This document shows positions 43,695-55,917 of a stretch of 64,000 bases of DNA, in pieces. Numbering within the stretch: position 1 is the first letter of the stretch; the number at the start of each line of letters is the position of its first letter. Below the pieces are notes generated by a model, which saw only the letters and a list, made by a program, of their open reading frames with translations, made no database searches and had not been told where the DNA came from. Source of the DNA: Mixia osmundae IAM 14324 (lineage: Eukaryota > Basidiomycota > Mixiomycetes > Mixiales > Mixiaceae); contig NW_014575563.1 in the NCBI RefSeq assembly GCF_000708205.1, forward strand, positions 1,998,068-2,062,067, given 5' to 3'. A program made the translations under genes and the position numbers.

Positions 43695-46600
43695 TCACGA
43701 GTACGGCGAAGAGGGTGCCTCCTCGAGCGTATTGAGACTAGGGTGTGCAGTCTCGACATTGAAAGGTCGAGTAAGCCTATTGGTACGGCCCCTGCCAGTG
43801 AGGCCGGTGAAGCTACTCTTGGGCCGAGCAGAAGGTCGACTGATGCGTTGACTGACCTGCTGCTGCTGTTGCGTTTTGACAAAGTTGATTGTCTCGAATT
43901 GACGGGCGAGAAATTCTGCCACGCCGGGCTGAGTCCGCATACGAAGTATGCGTAATAGCATGTCCGCGTTGTCTTCTGCGTCGTGATCCTTACGCTTCTC
44001 TTGCTTCCTCTGCCTGATCGTACCTAGATTACGCTGCTGAAGGACCGATTTGGAGCGAGTCAAACCTCTGGCTAGACTGGGTTGAGCAAGACGCTGGTTG
44101 ACTGCACGATTGCATTGCTCCATGAGCGTGTCGGTGTCTTGTTCGTAGTACATCGGAAGGCTGATAATGTGCTGATACCGCGCATTGTGCAAGTCCTCGA
44201 GCGGGACGCCTTCACCTTCGCCATACAAGAAGTTGGCGAGACCTTTCAGCCATTTGACGACAATGTAGACCTCTTTGTCAGACAGCTGCTTCATCTCGGA
44301 GAGCTGGTCTGACAAGGGCGGCACGAGCAGACTTTCGATAATGTTGAGGATCTCCTTCCACAGCTTCACCATGACGAGATGACAAGCTGCTCGTGTCAAT
44401 CAGCTACATTTCTCTATGGTGGACCAAAGCGCACCTGTGTCGCTGAGATTTTCCTTGAGAACAGCGAGGCTCTCGTCAAAGTATTCGAAGAGCGGCTCAA
44501 TGACGTCTTCGATCTCCTTGTCTGTCAGAACTGCAGGACGCTTGCGACCAGCTTGTGACTGCGACAGATCATTTTGAGCAGCCGCAGCTCGCTCAATCTC
44601 GACGGGCGGGATCTCCGAAAGCTTGGCCTGGCCATTGGACTTGAAGAAGGCAGTAACCTTGTCGAGCTTGATGTTTTCCAGCTTGATATTTTCCGGCAGC
44701 TTGATCTGATCCAGCTTGAGGTCCGAGAAATTGTAGCCTTTCCTTACTAATGTCCTGAGACCTTGACGAGAGAGCAACTGCCTAATGAAAGGCGACATCT
44801 TGTCGACGATGATGCGCACCATATCGTTCTCTGCACGCTTGAGTGAACGGAACGCGCGGCCAAAGTAGAAGCGTATGTCGTCTTTTTCGCCCTCCATGTT
44901 GACACGCAGGAGTGCGCGGCCATGAGTGTCAAGCGGTAGCCAGAGATCGTGGGCAAGGAAGTCGCCAAATTTGTCTGGATCGAGGTGGAGATAAGCGCGA
45001 CCTATCTGGTCGTGGTCATCAACAAGAGCTCTATCGTAGACGGTAGCGGCCACCCAGAGATCGCCTTCGATCGATAGATCGACAGTTTCGCCCCAGCGAG
45101 GATTGGCAGTATCGTAGAGCGTACGTGTCTTGGCCAGCCTATTGCCGTGCCGATCGCTCAGACAGAGAAAGGGGTTGATTTTGGCGGCTTCGTTGACGGC
45201 GACCAGACCTTCGGCAAGGACGACTTTGACCGAGAATAAGTAGGAAGTGTGAGCAGGTCTTACGACTTGTGTCGGCTGTGTTCGCTCCAGTAAGCTGACC
45301 AATCGATCTGCATCTAGTGTCGTGTAGAGCGTGTCCAGCAGTCCTCGTGCAGCTTCGATATTGTTCAGTATGACGCAGGATCGAGGCTGGAAGTGGAAGG
45401 GTACTGCTCGCTTGTCTCCTTGCAGGTGCTCTCTGGCTTTAATGAGCCAAGCAGCGGTCGAAGCGTGGTTCTCAGACGGCGTCGTCAGGCTTTCTTCCGG
45501 GAAGAGATCCTCCATGAAGAGTTCTTCGAGTTTGTTGCAGTATTGTTCGACAGCTTTGGAGATGGTCTGGGTTAGCCGCGTTAGGAATAAGGCATACTCC
45601 TCTTCTACTGGCCACTTGAGCCGGACGAGATAGTCCGCCGCAGACTTGCAAGACTCGATGAGATCGACAACCGAGGAGCTACGACGATCTTCACCGACAG
45701 CGGTGAAGAGGTCGACACTGATGGCCGATTGTACCCAGCTGATCGTCTTTCGATCCGTCTTTTCGAGCCATCGTCGGACAAAAGGCGCAAAGCAGCCCGC
45801 AAAGTCAATTTCGAGCTGTGTGGAAGGATTGAAGGCACGGTGCATCTGCCGTAGCTCGAGGCAACCATCGTACAGCGCACGTAACTCGCTGTCATATCGA
45901 TCTGCATCCTCTTGCGAGGCGTCTGGCAACTCTGATAGCGCACTAGCATACTGATGTAACGTTGCGCCAAAAGAGGTCGCGAGCGTATCGATATAAGTAG
46001 CTGCTACATCTGTGCTACCTAGCAGGGCAGACGGAAAGCGTTTGTCGACTATCGCAGCCGACGATCTGACCCAATCGAAAAGCCGTAGAAAGACCTCGAC
46101 AAGCGTAGCGTTCTGCAACCGAGGCATCTGAGCGCGTTGATCTTCGTACGTACGTGCGGCTATGTCCCGCACTGCCTCCTCAAATTCGGGCAGCCGAATA
46201 TCGAGATCGTCAACGCCTTCTGCGAACGCCGGCAAGACAGTAATGCCAGCGAGCAATTCGACAGTCTGAATGACATCAAGATCCGTACTTGCTTCCGGTA
46301 GCCTCAGACTGTCACAAAGCCTCCGTAGTATAGTGTCGAAAAGCTCGGACAGCACGTGGGCCAGCGACAGACTCTGTGTGCTCCGAGATGAGCGTACGCT
46401 AGCTGCGACGAGGCAAGACTGACATCTGCTTTGGCCCACCGGCTCTGTGGCCACTCTGCTGTGATCGCGTCTACCTGAGATACCGCCTCGCCTACACACT
46501 GGATGAGTGGAATCTCGAAAGAAGCGAAACGTCGGCAGATCTCGTCCAGGAAAGCGACGGCACAGTGGGATGACATGATTCTCCACCATATGGCCGACTC

Positions 46601-48216
46601 CTCCAACAGATCTTGACTGTCCTTGGACAGTATGCGCAGGGAGATTTGATCATCGGGTGAGAGATCGTGCGTTGCTTCGATGTCGTGATTCAGACAAGTC
46701 TCAAGAAGGTGCTGGTAGTGGAACTCAGTATCGGTGGGAATGAACGTATAGGAGTGCGTCGCTTCCTCTCGGAGGTCGCCTGCCGAGATGCGATGTGTCT
46801 TTCTCGCTTCTTCGGCGTCTTGTTCGCTCTCTTTGCCAAGATGGGTGAGCGAAAGCCGACCGGAGAGAGAGGAAGTACGTCCGGCGAGTGTCGGTCGCTT
46901 GACCGTCTGGGGGCTAGAGGGAGCGACCTGCATCGATTCTAGGAGGGTACTCAGTTCATCGAGTTCCTTCCGCCGCCAGTGTTCGAACGCATCCGGATCT
47001 TGAAAGTCTTCCTCGCAGTAGGGAAAGTGAGCACCTAGATGGACCTGCGCAATGACCGCTCTGAGGTCTTTGCAGATGGATTCTTGCGTGATGACGGGTC
47101 TGAGCATATCGACGTCTTGCCGCAGCTTGTCCGGCGGTATGCGGAACAAGCGACCGACTTGCCTGACGAGCCGTTGTTGATGCAGGTCTTCTGAGCCTGT
47201 CGAAGAGAGTTGCTGGCTCAGGCTGGAAGAGGGCGAGGGTGCGCGAGTAGAAGTGGGCGAACTCGTGCTGCCGGATTGGCGAGAGGCAGAAACGGTAAGG
47301 TGGCCCGATCCGTCGACTGAGACGCGCGTGGCGGGAGCAGGTTTGGGTACCATCTTTGAGACGTAGGTCTCCATTCTAGCGAGCAGTTCGGTTGATGAGG
47401 ACTTGATCGTCTTGAGCACGTCTTGGATGATCCTGACAAAGGTAGCCGTTTGTATCATGAGTTGGTCTTTCCATTCGTCTCCACCTCCCTCACGAGTTGC
47501 TTGTTTGCGCAGTACGCCTTGAGCAGTAGTGACGAATTGGAGGATGATCTCTTCGACCTTTCTGTTCTCTTTGAGTGTCTTCTGAAAGGCTGGCCGTCCG
47601 TAAGGTCCAAAGAAAGCGCCGACGGTCGCGCGCTGCTCCCCTTTGCTCAGCGCAAGCACAAGCAAGCAAGAACAGGACCAAGACTGACGAGTGACAGGTC
47701 GGTATAGGTTCTATCTTGACCCTTTGCGATAGCTTCTATCTTCTTCTCGAGCGCTTTGATGAGTTCCTTTGGAAACTGGACAGGACGAGCTTGCGAGGCC
47801 GAGAGAGCAGATTTGGAGGAGCCAAAGATGTCTCCCAGGCTGGCGAATGTGTTGGCCCAGCTCGGGTTCCCCTCAATGACGCTCGACCTCGACTTGTTGA
47901 GATCTGTCCGTGAGCCCGTACTGTGCGGTCTTGCCGACTTGAGCGGTTTCTCAGCCGAGAGACCGGGACGGGCATTGAGGGCAGCGATAGCGGCTGCATC
48001 GTCACGCTGCTTGGCCAGATCTGCAGCGGCCTGCAGGACGTGGACGAGGCAAGCGATCTTGAGTGCCCATTCGTACGTTGACTCTGTGCCCACTTCGACG
48101 GATCGCCTGGGCGATTCGGACGGTCCGACGGTGAGGAAATCGCTGGCGGGCTGCTGGTGATGATAGTGCACTGCCTGAGCCTGGAAGCCGCTCATCTCGT
48201 CCACACTGAACGGCAT
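43695..48216 (-). CDS. Munc13-like (MUN + C2 domain) protein
   Basis: Large fungal Unc-13 homologue (cf. S. pombe Ync13), implicated in vesicle docking/exocytosis at sites of cell-wall growth. Exons 48216-47689, 47632-46424, 46373-44435, 44386-43695; 1,455 residues. The N-terminal region is helical and Ser-rich. The MUN region (MHD1) spans about residues 600-900 (LRALYDGCLELRQMHRAFNP; SAISVDLFTAVGEDRRSSSV). A C2 domain near residues 970-1090 reads YLFSVKVVLAEGLVAVNEAA, KTRTLYDTANPRWGETVDLS, VYDRALVDDHDQIGRAYLHL. MHD2 follows (ENDMVRIIVDKMSPFIRQLL; VVKWLKGLANFLYGEGEGVP). All four exons join in phase. The tail is basic and Gln-rich. Confidence 0.88.
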
Positions 48217-48374
48217 CCTCGCATCCTCCTCACCTTTGAGCTTTCAATGCGTCAAGGCGCGCGCGTGTCACGTCACAACAGGCAAAGCTCTTGGCTCATG
48301 GCTCGCTCATCCTGACAGAGGGTCACTGAAAGCGAGCGGTGCAATGCAACAACAGAACGAACAAAGGAGGGCAC

Positions 48375-49070
48375 TCATGCGATCGAGATGGGCTGCCAGT
48401 TGGCTCCTTCGATGAGCTTCTTCTTGGCCTCAATAGACAGGACTCCGTTGGCGTACGTAGCCGTCACAGATTTCGTATCGACGGGCTCGGGCAGACGGAT
48501 GGAGCGTCTGAAGGAGCCAAAGATACGTTCGGAGAAAGCAGGCTCGTCTCTCGTGATGACCTGGCTTTCGCTCTCCTTGCTGACTGCCTCTGTCTGCTCG
48601 CTAGATCCATGAGACTTGGTCGCGTAGGATCGCTCGACTTTGCCACTACATTCTGCCCATCAGCGCTGTGGAGAATGAGATCTCAGAGAGTCGACCTACC
48701 TGAGCGATAATACCTGCCCATTCTCGCCAAAGCTGACCTCGAGGTCCTCCTTCTTCGCGCCAGGGATCTCGACCTCGATCATGTAGCCGTCTTTCTGCTC
48801 GTGAACATCGACAGCGGGCTGGATCATCTTGTGTTGCAAGCCCCTCGACAGCGGTCCCTCGAACAGGCTCGGCAATACGCTAGACCGTGTGAAGAAGGGA
48901 TCCTCTAGCATCCTGAGAGCGGTCCGTAGCTCGGGAAATACTCGAGAGAGCGACATGTCGAATAGATCGTCAATATCTCGATAGATGCGATGTCTCGGTG
49001 TCTCTTCGCTTGCGATGTGACTCACAGGAACCTCCTCGCTCGCTTCTGTCCTTCGGCGAAAGAAGGGCAT
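48375..49070 (-). CDS. Small heat-shock protein, Hsp20 family
   Basis: ATP-independent chaperone that holds unfolding proteins. Exons 49070-48700 and 48645-48375; 213 residues. The alpha-crystallin domain runs from about residue 85 (IQPAVDVHEQKDGYMIEVEI, GAKKEDLEVSFGENGQVLSL) through SGKVERSYATKSHGSSEQTE, a charged insertion in the middle of the domain, to FGSFRRSIRLPEPVDTKSVT and ANGVLSIEAKKK. That insertion is common in fungal members. The ATG at 49070 gives MPFFRRRTEASEE. It is transcribed divergently from the mitochondrial GHITM-like gene, and the shared 141-bp promoter holds a perfect heat-shock element, so strong heat induction is likely. Confidence 0.92.
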
Positions 49071-49113
49071 TCGACCCGGCTTATATCCTCTGATGATCTT
49101 CGGCGAGGGATGG

Positions 49114-49131
49114 TTCGCGAATTTTCGAGAA
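49114..49131. promoter_or_regulatory. Perfect four-unit heat-shock element
   Basis: TTCGCGAATTTTCGAGAA: four alternating TTC/GAA triplets each separated by two bases, the canonical Hsf1 site. It lies 44 bp upstream of the Hsp20 ATG (49070) and 80 bp upstream of the divergent GHITM-like ATG (49212). A TATAAG sequence on the minus strand lies between it and the Hsp20 start (about 49080-49086). Confidence 0.85.
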
Positions 49132-49211
49132 GTCGGACGGACGCGCCAGCGCCAATTAAATTGGGCGGCAAAATCGCTGCTACGCTGATCGACCACAGTG
49201 CCCGGCTCAAG

Positions 49212-50318
49212 ATGACAATGAAGACGCCAATATCACTGCAAGCACTGCTCGGCAGGCATGTCAGCCAAGCTAGTCAGACCTCTTGGACAGCACCGGCCCT
49301 CCTACGAGCCGCCAAACCCGTTCAGAGAGCTTCGGCGTCATCGCCCCTCGCACGATCGCTGCACACTCGCTTTGCCTCGCCCGCTGCCTGCCCGAAGCAA
49401 AGTCCAGTGAGGGGTGCTCGTTCGCTACACACTAGCTATCGATCGCCCAGTGAGGTCCTCAAGCGGATCACCCGTCAAGGCAGCAGACGATCTTACCAGG
49501 GTGCAGCGGCGAGTCTGCCGGGACTGAACCAGCAGCAGAAGTATACTCAGTATGGCATCACGGCAGGTGTCATCGTCGCCGGTGCCACCGCTCTGCAGAT
49601 GTTCATGAACAGAGAGCAGAGGGACAGTCTCAGTCCGGTAGAGGCCAAGCATCTCAATGCCACGTTCCAATACCTCGGAGCAGGCTTGGCCGTCGTCGTC
49701 GCCACAGCTGTAGGCTTGCACAAGTCAGGCACGACATATAGGCTCATGGCCCTCAACCCGCTCGTCTTCGCCGGTGTCTCGCTCGTTGGCTCGATCGGAT
49801 CGATGATGCTCATCCATCGTATTCCCGCCGAGGAGACAGGCAAGAAGCACCTCGCTTGGCTAGCCTTCAACGGCTTCCAGGCCATGACCCTCGCTCCTCT
49901 TGCATTCCTCCAGCCTGCCATCCTCTTCAAGGCTGGACTCTACACTGCTGGCGTCATCGGCTCGCTATCCTACGTCGGTGCAACGGCCAAGAACGACACC
50001 TACCTGATGATGGGCGGTCCCCTTCTGGCCGGTCTCACCGTCGTCGCTCTCTCCAGCTTGGCGCCCCTCGTCTTGCCCGCCACAGCCATCAGAACAGTCT
50101 CGATTGCACAGAATATCTCCCTCTACGGCGGCCTGGCAGTCTTTGGCGGCATGACTCTCTACGATGTTCAGAAGATTCTGGCGCATGGTCGCATGGCAGC
50201 AGCAGGTCAGATCCAAGCCGATCCCATGGCCGACTCGATCGGTATCCAGCTCGACACGATCAATATCTTCATTCGGATTGTTCAGCTGCTCATGATGCAG
50301 CAGAACAGACGCAAGTGA
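49212..50318 (+). CDS. Mitochondrial Bax-inhibitor-1 family protein (GHITM/TMBIM5-like)
   Basis: Inner-mitochondrial-membrane protein of the BI-1/TMBIM family. In animals the homologue (TMBIM5) affects cristae and Ca2+/H+ exchange. Single exon of 368 residues from the ATG at 49212. The N-terminal ~110 residues are rich in Arg/Ser/Ala with few acids, a typical long presequence (…SLHTRFASPAA…). About seven hydrophobic segments follow (ITAGVIVAGATALQMF; LGAGLAVVVATAVGLHKSG; LVFAGVSLVGSIGSMMLIH; LFKAGLYTAGVIGSLSYVGA), then the family C-terminus GGMTLYDVQKILAHGR and DTINIFIRIVQLLMMQQNRR. The ORF extends upstream to 48990, but that part overlaps the promoter and the Hsp20 gene, so the first good ATG is used. 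Confidence 0.9.
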   Translation: MTMKTPISLQALLGRHVSQASQTSWTAPALLRAAKPVQRASASSPLARSLHTRFASPAACPKQSPVRGARSLHTSYRSPSEVLKRITRQGSRRSYQGAAASLPGLNQQQKYTQYGITAGVIVAGATALQMFMNREQRDSLSPVEAKHLNATFQYLGAGLAVVVATAVGLHKSGTTYRLMALNPLVFAGVSLVGSIGSMMLIHRIPAEETGKKHLAWLAFNGFQAMTLAPLAFLQPAILFKAGLYTAGVIGSLSYVGATAKNDTYLMMGGPLLAGLTVVALSSLAPLVLPATAIRTVSIAQNISLYGGLAVFGGMTLYDVQKILAHGRMAAAGQIQADPMADSIGIQLDTINIFIRIVQLLMMQQNRRK

Positions 50319-50395
50319 GATCGTATCGTTGCATTGCAGACCACTCTACTTCTGTTGTCTTTCCCATGCATGCACTCTCCATAGTGACCGAGCAG

Positions 50396-51380
50396 TCAAG
50401 CTGGTGTGTCGTCGTCGAGAATAGCCTTGAACCGCAATCGGACGTACATGACAGTCCATTCGCCAGTCTCTGGATCCTGGCAATCTGGCCGTAAGGCCTC
50501 GCAGATCTCTTGTACGACTTGCTCGCGATCATCGTCGGAAGCGAGATGAGCCAACTGACCTGGCGCAAAAAGCTTGATCCAAGCAGCCAAACCCTCTGGC
50601 AAGGGCGTTATCCGGGGTACGTGCTCGATCGAGACGACTCGGAAATTCTCGGACTCGAGCAGGCGTTTGTATGATGTGGGCGAAGGGAAGAACCATGGGT
50701 CTGCAGCATTACCGTCAATGCCGCGCCGATTGAGCGCATTGACAAGCGCAGACCGCACGCCGATCATCTGTGCTCTCCTTCAGTGATGATCCTTCGGTGG
50801 GACCAAGAATGCGTACATTGAGGAAACCGCCCATTTCGCCTACGAATGTCTTTATACGTCTTTGGCGCGTGCGCCTTGCCATACTGGCAGGTATAGACAT
50901 GTTCAGCAACGCTCTGACGCCTTTGATGACAGCCAGAGGATCGCGCTTCATCCAATGCAACGCAGCATTAGTAAAGACTGTATCGAATCCGCCATATTGT
51001 TCAATCTCTTTGCTTAGGTCGCGCACGAGCTCGTGTCCGTCAGCCACATAAAACCTCACATCCGCAGCAGATCCGCCTGTAGTGCGCCCGAGTGATATTG
51101 CTTTGGCAATCATATCGGGCGAGTAATCACTGCCCACAATGCTCACGCCCTCGCATCCTTTCGTCAAATCGGGCGAGATGGTAAGCTCGCCTGTTCCGCA
51201 GCCGAGGTCGAGAATCCGATCACCCGGACTGACATCGAGAAGAGCGAGGACGGGCGCAGTAGCTTGTGACGAGTACACGCTGTATGCGGGCGGCATTCAG
51301 CATGTGCATAGCATTCATGTAGTGACCTACAAATTCGCCACTCTTCGATAGTCTTGCGCTTTCCATGCCTTGGCATCCAT
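50396..51380 (-). CDS. Class I SAM-dependent methyltransferase
   Basis: Exons 51380-51331, 51279-50817, 50767-50396; 294 residues. Motif I DRILDLGCGTGELT, the acidic GSDYSPDMIAKAI (motif II) and FDTVFTNAALHWMKRDP (motif IV, typical of the trans-aconitate/arsenite-methyltransferase-like group), then TFVGEMGGFLN|MIGVRSALVNALNRRG across the last intron. The start used is MDAKAWKAQDYRRVANF. An upstream ATG at 51463 (MSAPTPARVTI…) could be joined by a 41-nt intron and is an alternative. The substrate is unknown. It is convergent with the GHITM-like gene (77 bp between stops) and divergent from MCM2. Confidence 0.87.
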
Positions 51381-51582
51381 CTTTCGGGGCTAGTGTGGGC
51401 GCAGAGATAGAATAGATGGACTTGGGGATCAATCGTGACTCGAGCAGGAGTGGGTGCTGACATGCTCTCGGGCCCCACCTAATTAACGCGTCCACTTCAA
51501 ACGCGACGCGACCCTCGCCTTTGCATCTGAGCAGCGACGGAAATGGTCGGTACAGAGGCTCATAGGGTCACATACAGAGCTG

Positions 51583-54500
51583 ATGGCATCCCAGCAGAGC
51601 GCACCATCCTCGTCACCAGTGGCTAACAAGCGCCGACTGGGCCGCAATGACGAGCCTTCTTCGCCTGCGGGCCCAGCTCCTATCGGCTCTTCTGGCCGTC
51701 AGGGCAGCGAACCGCCTGCCCTTAGTCCTCTCGGCGCTCCTTCTGGTGACCGAGCAGGCTCGACGCTCTATCCAGGTGGTTTGGCGCCCAGGCCTATGCT
51801 CGACAGGAGGTCTTCTGGCTCTGGCCTCGGCCCTTCTAGTCTGCCCCCCTCCAGCCTGCCGCCCTCGAGTCCGCCTGCTCCGTTCAGTGAGCTCGGCGGG
51901 CCGGAAGAGGATGACTCCGAAGTTGACGAGCGCGAGAGAATCCGCGATGCTGACTCGGAAGGCGAGGGTGAAGACCTTTTCGGGGACAACATGATCGAGT
52001 GCGTCTCTCTTTGCGTCTTGCTGACGGGCTCACCCCGAATACTCGCAGGGATTATGGTGCCAACGAGAGGTTGGACCGATATGACGACGCTGGTCTGAAC
52101 GACAGCGAGGAGTTCGAGGCCATGGACGCCGCAACGCGTTTCGCTGCCGAGCGAAGAATGGACAGACGCGACCGTAGAGAGGCTGGCCTACCCGGCGCTC
52201 CAAGCCGTCGACGCAATCGTGCTCCTGCCTTTTTGCGCTCAGATAGCGAGGACTCGGGCGCAGAAGCGGAAGCGCAGCTGCTCGGTCGTCGTCGTCGTCG
52301 TCGCCAGTATGATGAAGTTCAGGACGATAACGACAATGTCTACGAAGAGGCGTGTCTTGAGCGATTAGGCATACATAAAGTGCTGATAGAGTCATGGTCT
52401 CGCAGGAGCTTCCTCTCGAGCAACTCAGTGACATCAAGGCCAACAGTCTCAAGGAATGGATCGATACGGATGCCGTCAAGCGCACGATCATGCGCGAATT
52501 CAGACAGTTCCTCATGTCCTTCACCGACGAGTCTGGCACCAGCACATACGGCGAGCGCATCAAAAGTCTCGGCGAACGTGAGTTCAACGTCTCGTCAAGT
52601 CGCGCTGCGCTAATGACTTGGGGCAGAAAATCTCGAAAGCCTTGAAGTGTCATTCTCACATCTTTCGGATTCCAAGGCCATCCTTGCATACTTCCTGACC
52701 AACTGCCCATCGGCTATGCTGTCGCTCTTCGATACTGTCGCACTCGAAGTGATTCTGATCTACTATCCAGAGTACGAGCGCATTCATCCCGAAGTTCATG
52801 TCAGAATCACCGAGCTACCCGGCTACACTTCGCTCAGAGATCTACGTCAAGGCCATCTCGATGGCCTCGTGCGCGTTTCCGGCGTTGTCACTCGTCGAGG
52901 GGGCATCATGCCTCAGCTAAAGTATGTCAAATTTGATTGCGGCAAATGTGGCGACGTCCTTGGGCCCTTCTTTCAAGATGCAACGAGCGAAGTCAGGATC
53001 AGCTTTTGCAGCTCGTGCGGTGCAAAAGGTCCCTTCACCGTCAATTCAGAGCAGACGGTCTACCGCAATTACCAAAAGATGACGCTGCAAGAGTCGCCTG
53101 GCTCCGTGCCTGCAGGCAGATTGCCTCGACATCGCGAAGTCATCCTCTTGTGGGACTTGATCGACTCTGCAAAGCCCGGAGAGGAGATCGAGGTCACCGG
53201 CATCTATCGCAATAACTTTGACATCTCGCTCAATATCAAGAATGGCTTCCCAGTCTTCTCGACGGTGCTCGAAGCGAACTACATCAACAAGAAGGAAGAT
53301 CTTTTCGCTGCCTTCAGATTGACAGAAGAGGACGAGAAGCAGATCCGCACATTGTCGCGAGACGAGCGCATTCGCAAACGGATCATCAAGTCGATCGCGC
53401 CTTCCATCTACGGCCACGAAGATATCAAGACTGCAGTCGCGCTTTCACTCTTTGGCGGCGTGCCCAAGAATATCAACAACAAACATCGCATCCGTGGTGA
53501 TATCAACGTCCTCTTGCTTGGCGATCCCGGAACGGCCAAATCTCAGGTCTTGCGATATGTCGCCAACACGGCCCATCGCGCCGTTACTGCGACCGGTCAG
53601 GGTGCAAGCGCAGTCGGTCTCACGGCGAGCGTTCGCAAGGATCCCATCACGCGCGAATGGACACTCGAGGGCGGCGCGCTCGTCTTGGCTGATAAGGGCG
53701 TTTGTCTCATCGACGAATTTGACAAGATGAACGAGCAAGATCGGTTAGTTGCGATATGTTGATTTGCTAAATACGCTGATGAGTCCGACTCGCTCACAGA
53801 GTGTCTATACATGAAGTCATGGAGCAGCAAACAATCTCGATATCCAAAGCGGGCATTGTGACTACGCTACAAGCCAGGTGCTCGATCATTGCGGCTGCCA
53901 ATCCCATCAGAGGGCGATACAATCCAACGATTCCGTTCAGCCAAAACGTCGAGTTGACCGAACCGATCTTGTCCCGATTTGATGTCCTCTGCGTCGTCAA
54001 AGATACTGTCGACCCTGTCATCGACGAGATGCTCGCCAAGTTTGTAGTTGGCAGTCATCTGAGATCGCACCCAGACTTTGACGCCGAAGTGGACGAGGTG
54101 AAGGTGGCGACATCAATCGATGCAGAGGTAAGGCTGTCATTTCTGCTTTCTCATATAAGCTGACGAGTTGGAGCAGATTCTGCCACAAGACGTGCTCAAG
54201 AAGTACATCCAGTATGCTCGCGAGCGATGTCAGCCCAAGCTAGGTCAGATGGACCAAGACAAGCTTGCGAGACTCTATTCGGAGCTTCGTCGCGAATCCA
54301 TCGCAACTGGCTCGTTCCCTATCACGGTCAGACATCTCGAAAGCACCATCAGAATGGCCGAAGCGTCTGCCAAAATGCGATTGTCGGAATACGTTCGCAG
54401 TGACGATATCGATCTGGCCATTCAAGTGACCGTTGGCAGCTTCGTTGGCGCAAACAAGACATCTGTCAAGAAGCAGCTTGACAGAGGCTTTGCGAAGTAT

Positions 54501-54814
54501 CTGCGTCGTGCTGCGGATACCGACGAGCTGCTTTCCTTCACACTTGGTCAAATTACCAAGGACAAAGTTCGCTATCACGTCTACAAGTATGGCGAGCAGC
54601 CCAATTCGATTCGCATCAATTTGTCCGAGCTTGCAGATAGGGTGAGTCACCAACAGAACGTGTTCTTTGCACGCACTGACAGCTAAAGCAGGCTAAGGAT
54701 CTGGAGATATTTGACGTTCAGCCATTCCTGCAGACGAAGCTGTTCCGAAACAACGGCTACCGCTTCGCCAATGACGCCATCACGAAGACGTTTGGCGAGG
54801 CAGACGGTCTGTGA
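51583..54814 (+). CDS. MCM2: DNA replication licensing factor MCM2
   Basis: Subunit of the Mcm2-7 replicative helicase. Exons 51583-51998, 52049-52351, 52390-52577, 52627-53743, 53800-54127, 54177-54641, 54692-54814; 979 residues. The long N-terminus is Ser/Pro-rich and acidic (histone-binding region: [20 protein letters not shown]). The zinc finger is CGKC…CSSC, the Walker A motif GDPGTAKSQ, Walker [14 protein letters not shown], arginine finger [12 protein letters not shown], and the C-terminal winged-helix region follows. The canonical 'DRTSIHEAMEQQ' reads [12 protein letters not shown] here. Intron 52352-52389 is only 38 nt. All exons join in phase and the family alignment is continuous. 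Confidence 0.95.
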
Positions 54815-54884
54815 TCTAGTGATTCCTGCATGTGACATGGTTGTACAGTCTAGAGCCTTGTGTCAATACAACAATCAGTGTCTA

Positions 54885-55917
54885 CTAATGCTTCACTTGC
54901 TTCTTCGGTACCGTGAGCCACAACGCCGAGCCCAACAGCTTGATGCCTGCTGCTATACCCAGAGTCGCAGCGCTACCTAGTTGCGCTAATATTGCACGCG
55001 AGACCAGCGCGCCGACGAACAAGCTCGCGATTGACAGGAATCGCCCGTCTCTTCCCTCTGTCGCTGCTGCAGCGTTCTTGCGCCATGGCGTCAGCAGAAG
55101 CTTGGGATCGTTGACGAATTCCACCCATCTGCCAGCACAGTCAGATCCGGCGATCTCGTGTCAGAGCGTCCGTACATTGTAGTGAGGACGACTGTCGTGT
55201 TTGCCACTTGACCGAGCTTCTTGCCGACGGCAGCCTGCAGACCAAGATTGGCAGAAGCGAATGCGAGTCCGCAGAAGCCGCGGAAGGTCGTCCAAGACGG
55301 GTCGCCTCGATCGAGCGTGAAGCTGGATTCGTGTGCGACGATGAGGCATATTGATGCGATAAGCAAGAACAGAGCTTGCACGAGCGTGGCCAGGATGAGC
55401 CAGGAGCGCTGCTTGGGACCCAGAATTGAGGGATAGCGGTCCGTCACGCGAGCGAGCGCAGCACCGATGAGAAAGCTGATGAGCGATGTGAGAGCTTGTC
55501 TGTCGGTCATGAGGAAAGTGCCGTTCTCTTGCGGACCGGGTGAGAACTGCTTGCGTTCTTCAGCATAGCGCGCGCGGTGAGGATACCATGATGACCGACG
55601 AGACGAGCGATGGCCAAGCCCATTTGTATGGTGTTGCCCGACTCGAAGCCGGCCCAAATGGAGCAGGCGGTAAAGGTGACTGCGCTCACGAAGCCCGTCT
55701 CGAAGCAGTACATCATCACAGGCAGCCAGATTCCCCGCCCGGCCGCATCAACATCCTCTCTGAGCACAGTCCACACGCTGATCTGCGTCTTTGATTGCCG
55801 GACAAGCTGATCAGGAGTTTCCGAGGAGCTCTGATCGGTGTAAGCGATTATGTCCTCTGAGGGTGATGAGGGAGCTTGGGCTTTGCTGTCTGGCGATGTC
55901 GCATCACTTTCGATCAT
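54885..55917 (-). CDS. DUF1275 (YoaK-like) membrane protein
   Basis: Exons 55917-55600, 55549-55176, 55128-54885; 311 residues. A hydrophilic N-terminus (MIESDATSPDSKAQ…) is followed by about six transmembrane segments: GIWLPVMMYCFETGFVSAVT, WAGFESGNTIQMGLAIARL (the DUF1275 'GNTVQ' motif), ALTSLISFLIGAALARVTD, SWLILATLVQALFLLIASIC, LAFASANLGLQAAVGKKLGQ followed by TTVVLTT, and SIASLFVGALVSRAILAQL near the end. The function is unknown for the family; membrane location is predicted. It is convergent with MCM2 (70 bp between stops) and divergent from SLD2. Confidence 0.85.

Noticed and set aside
48990-49211. N-terminal extension of the GHITM-like protein back to 48990
   Set aside because: It overlaps the Hsp20 coding region and the heat-shock element, and the residues are not presequence-like. 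The ATG at 49212 gives a normal mitochondrial presequence.
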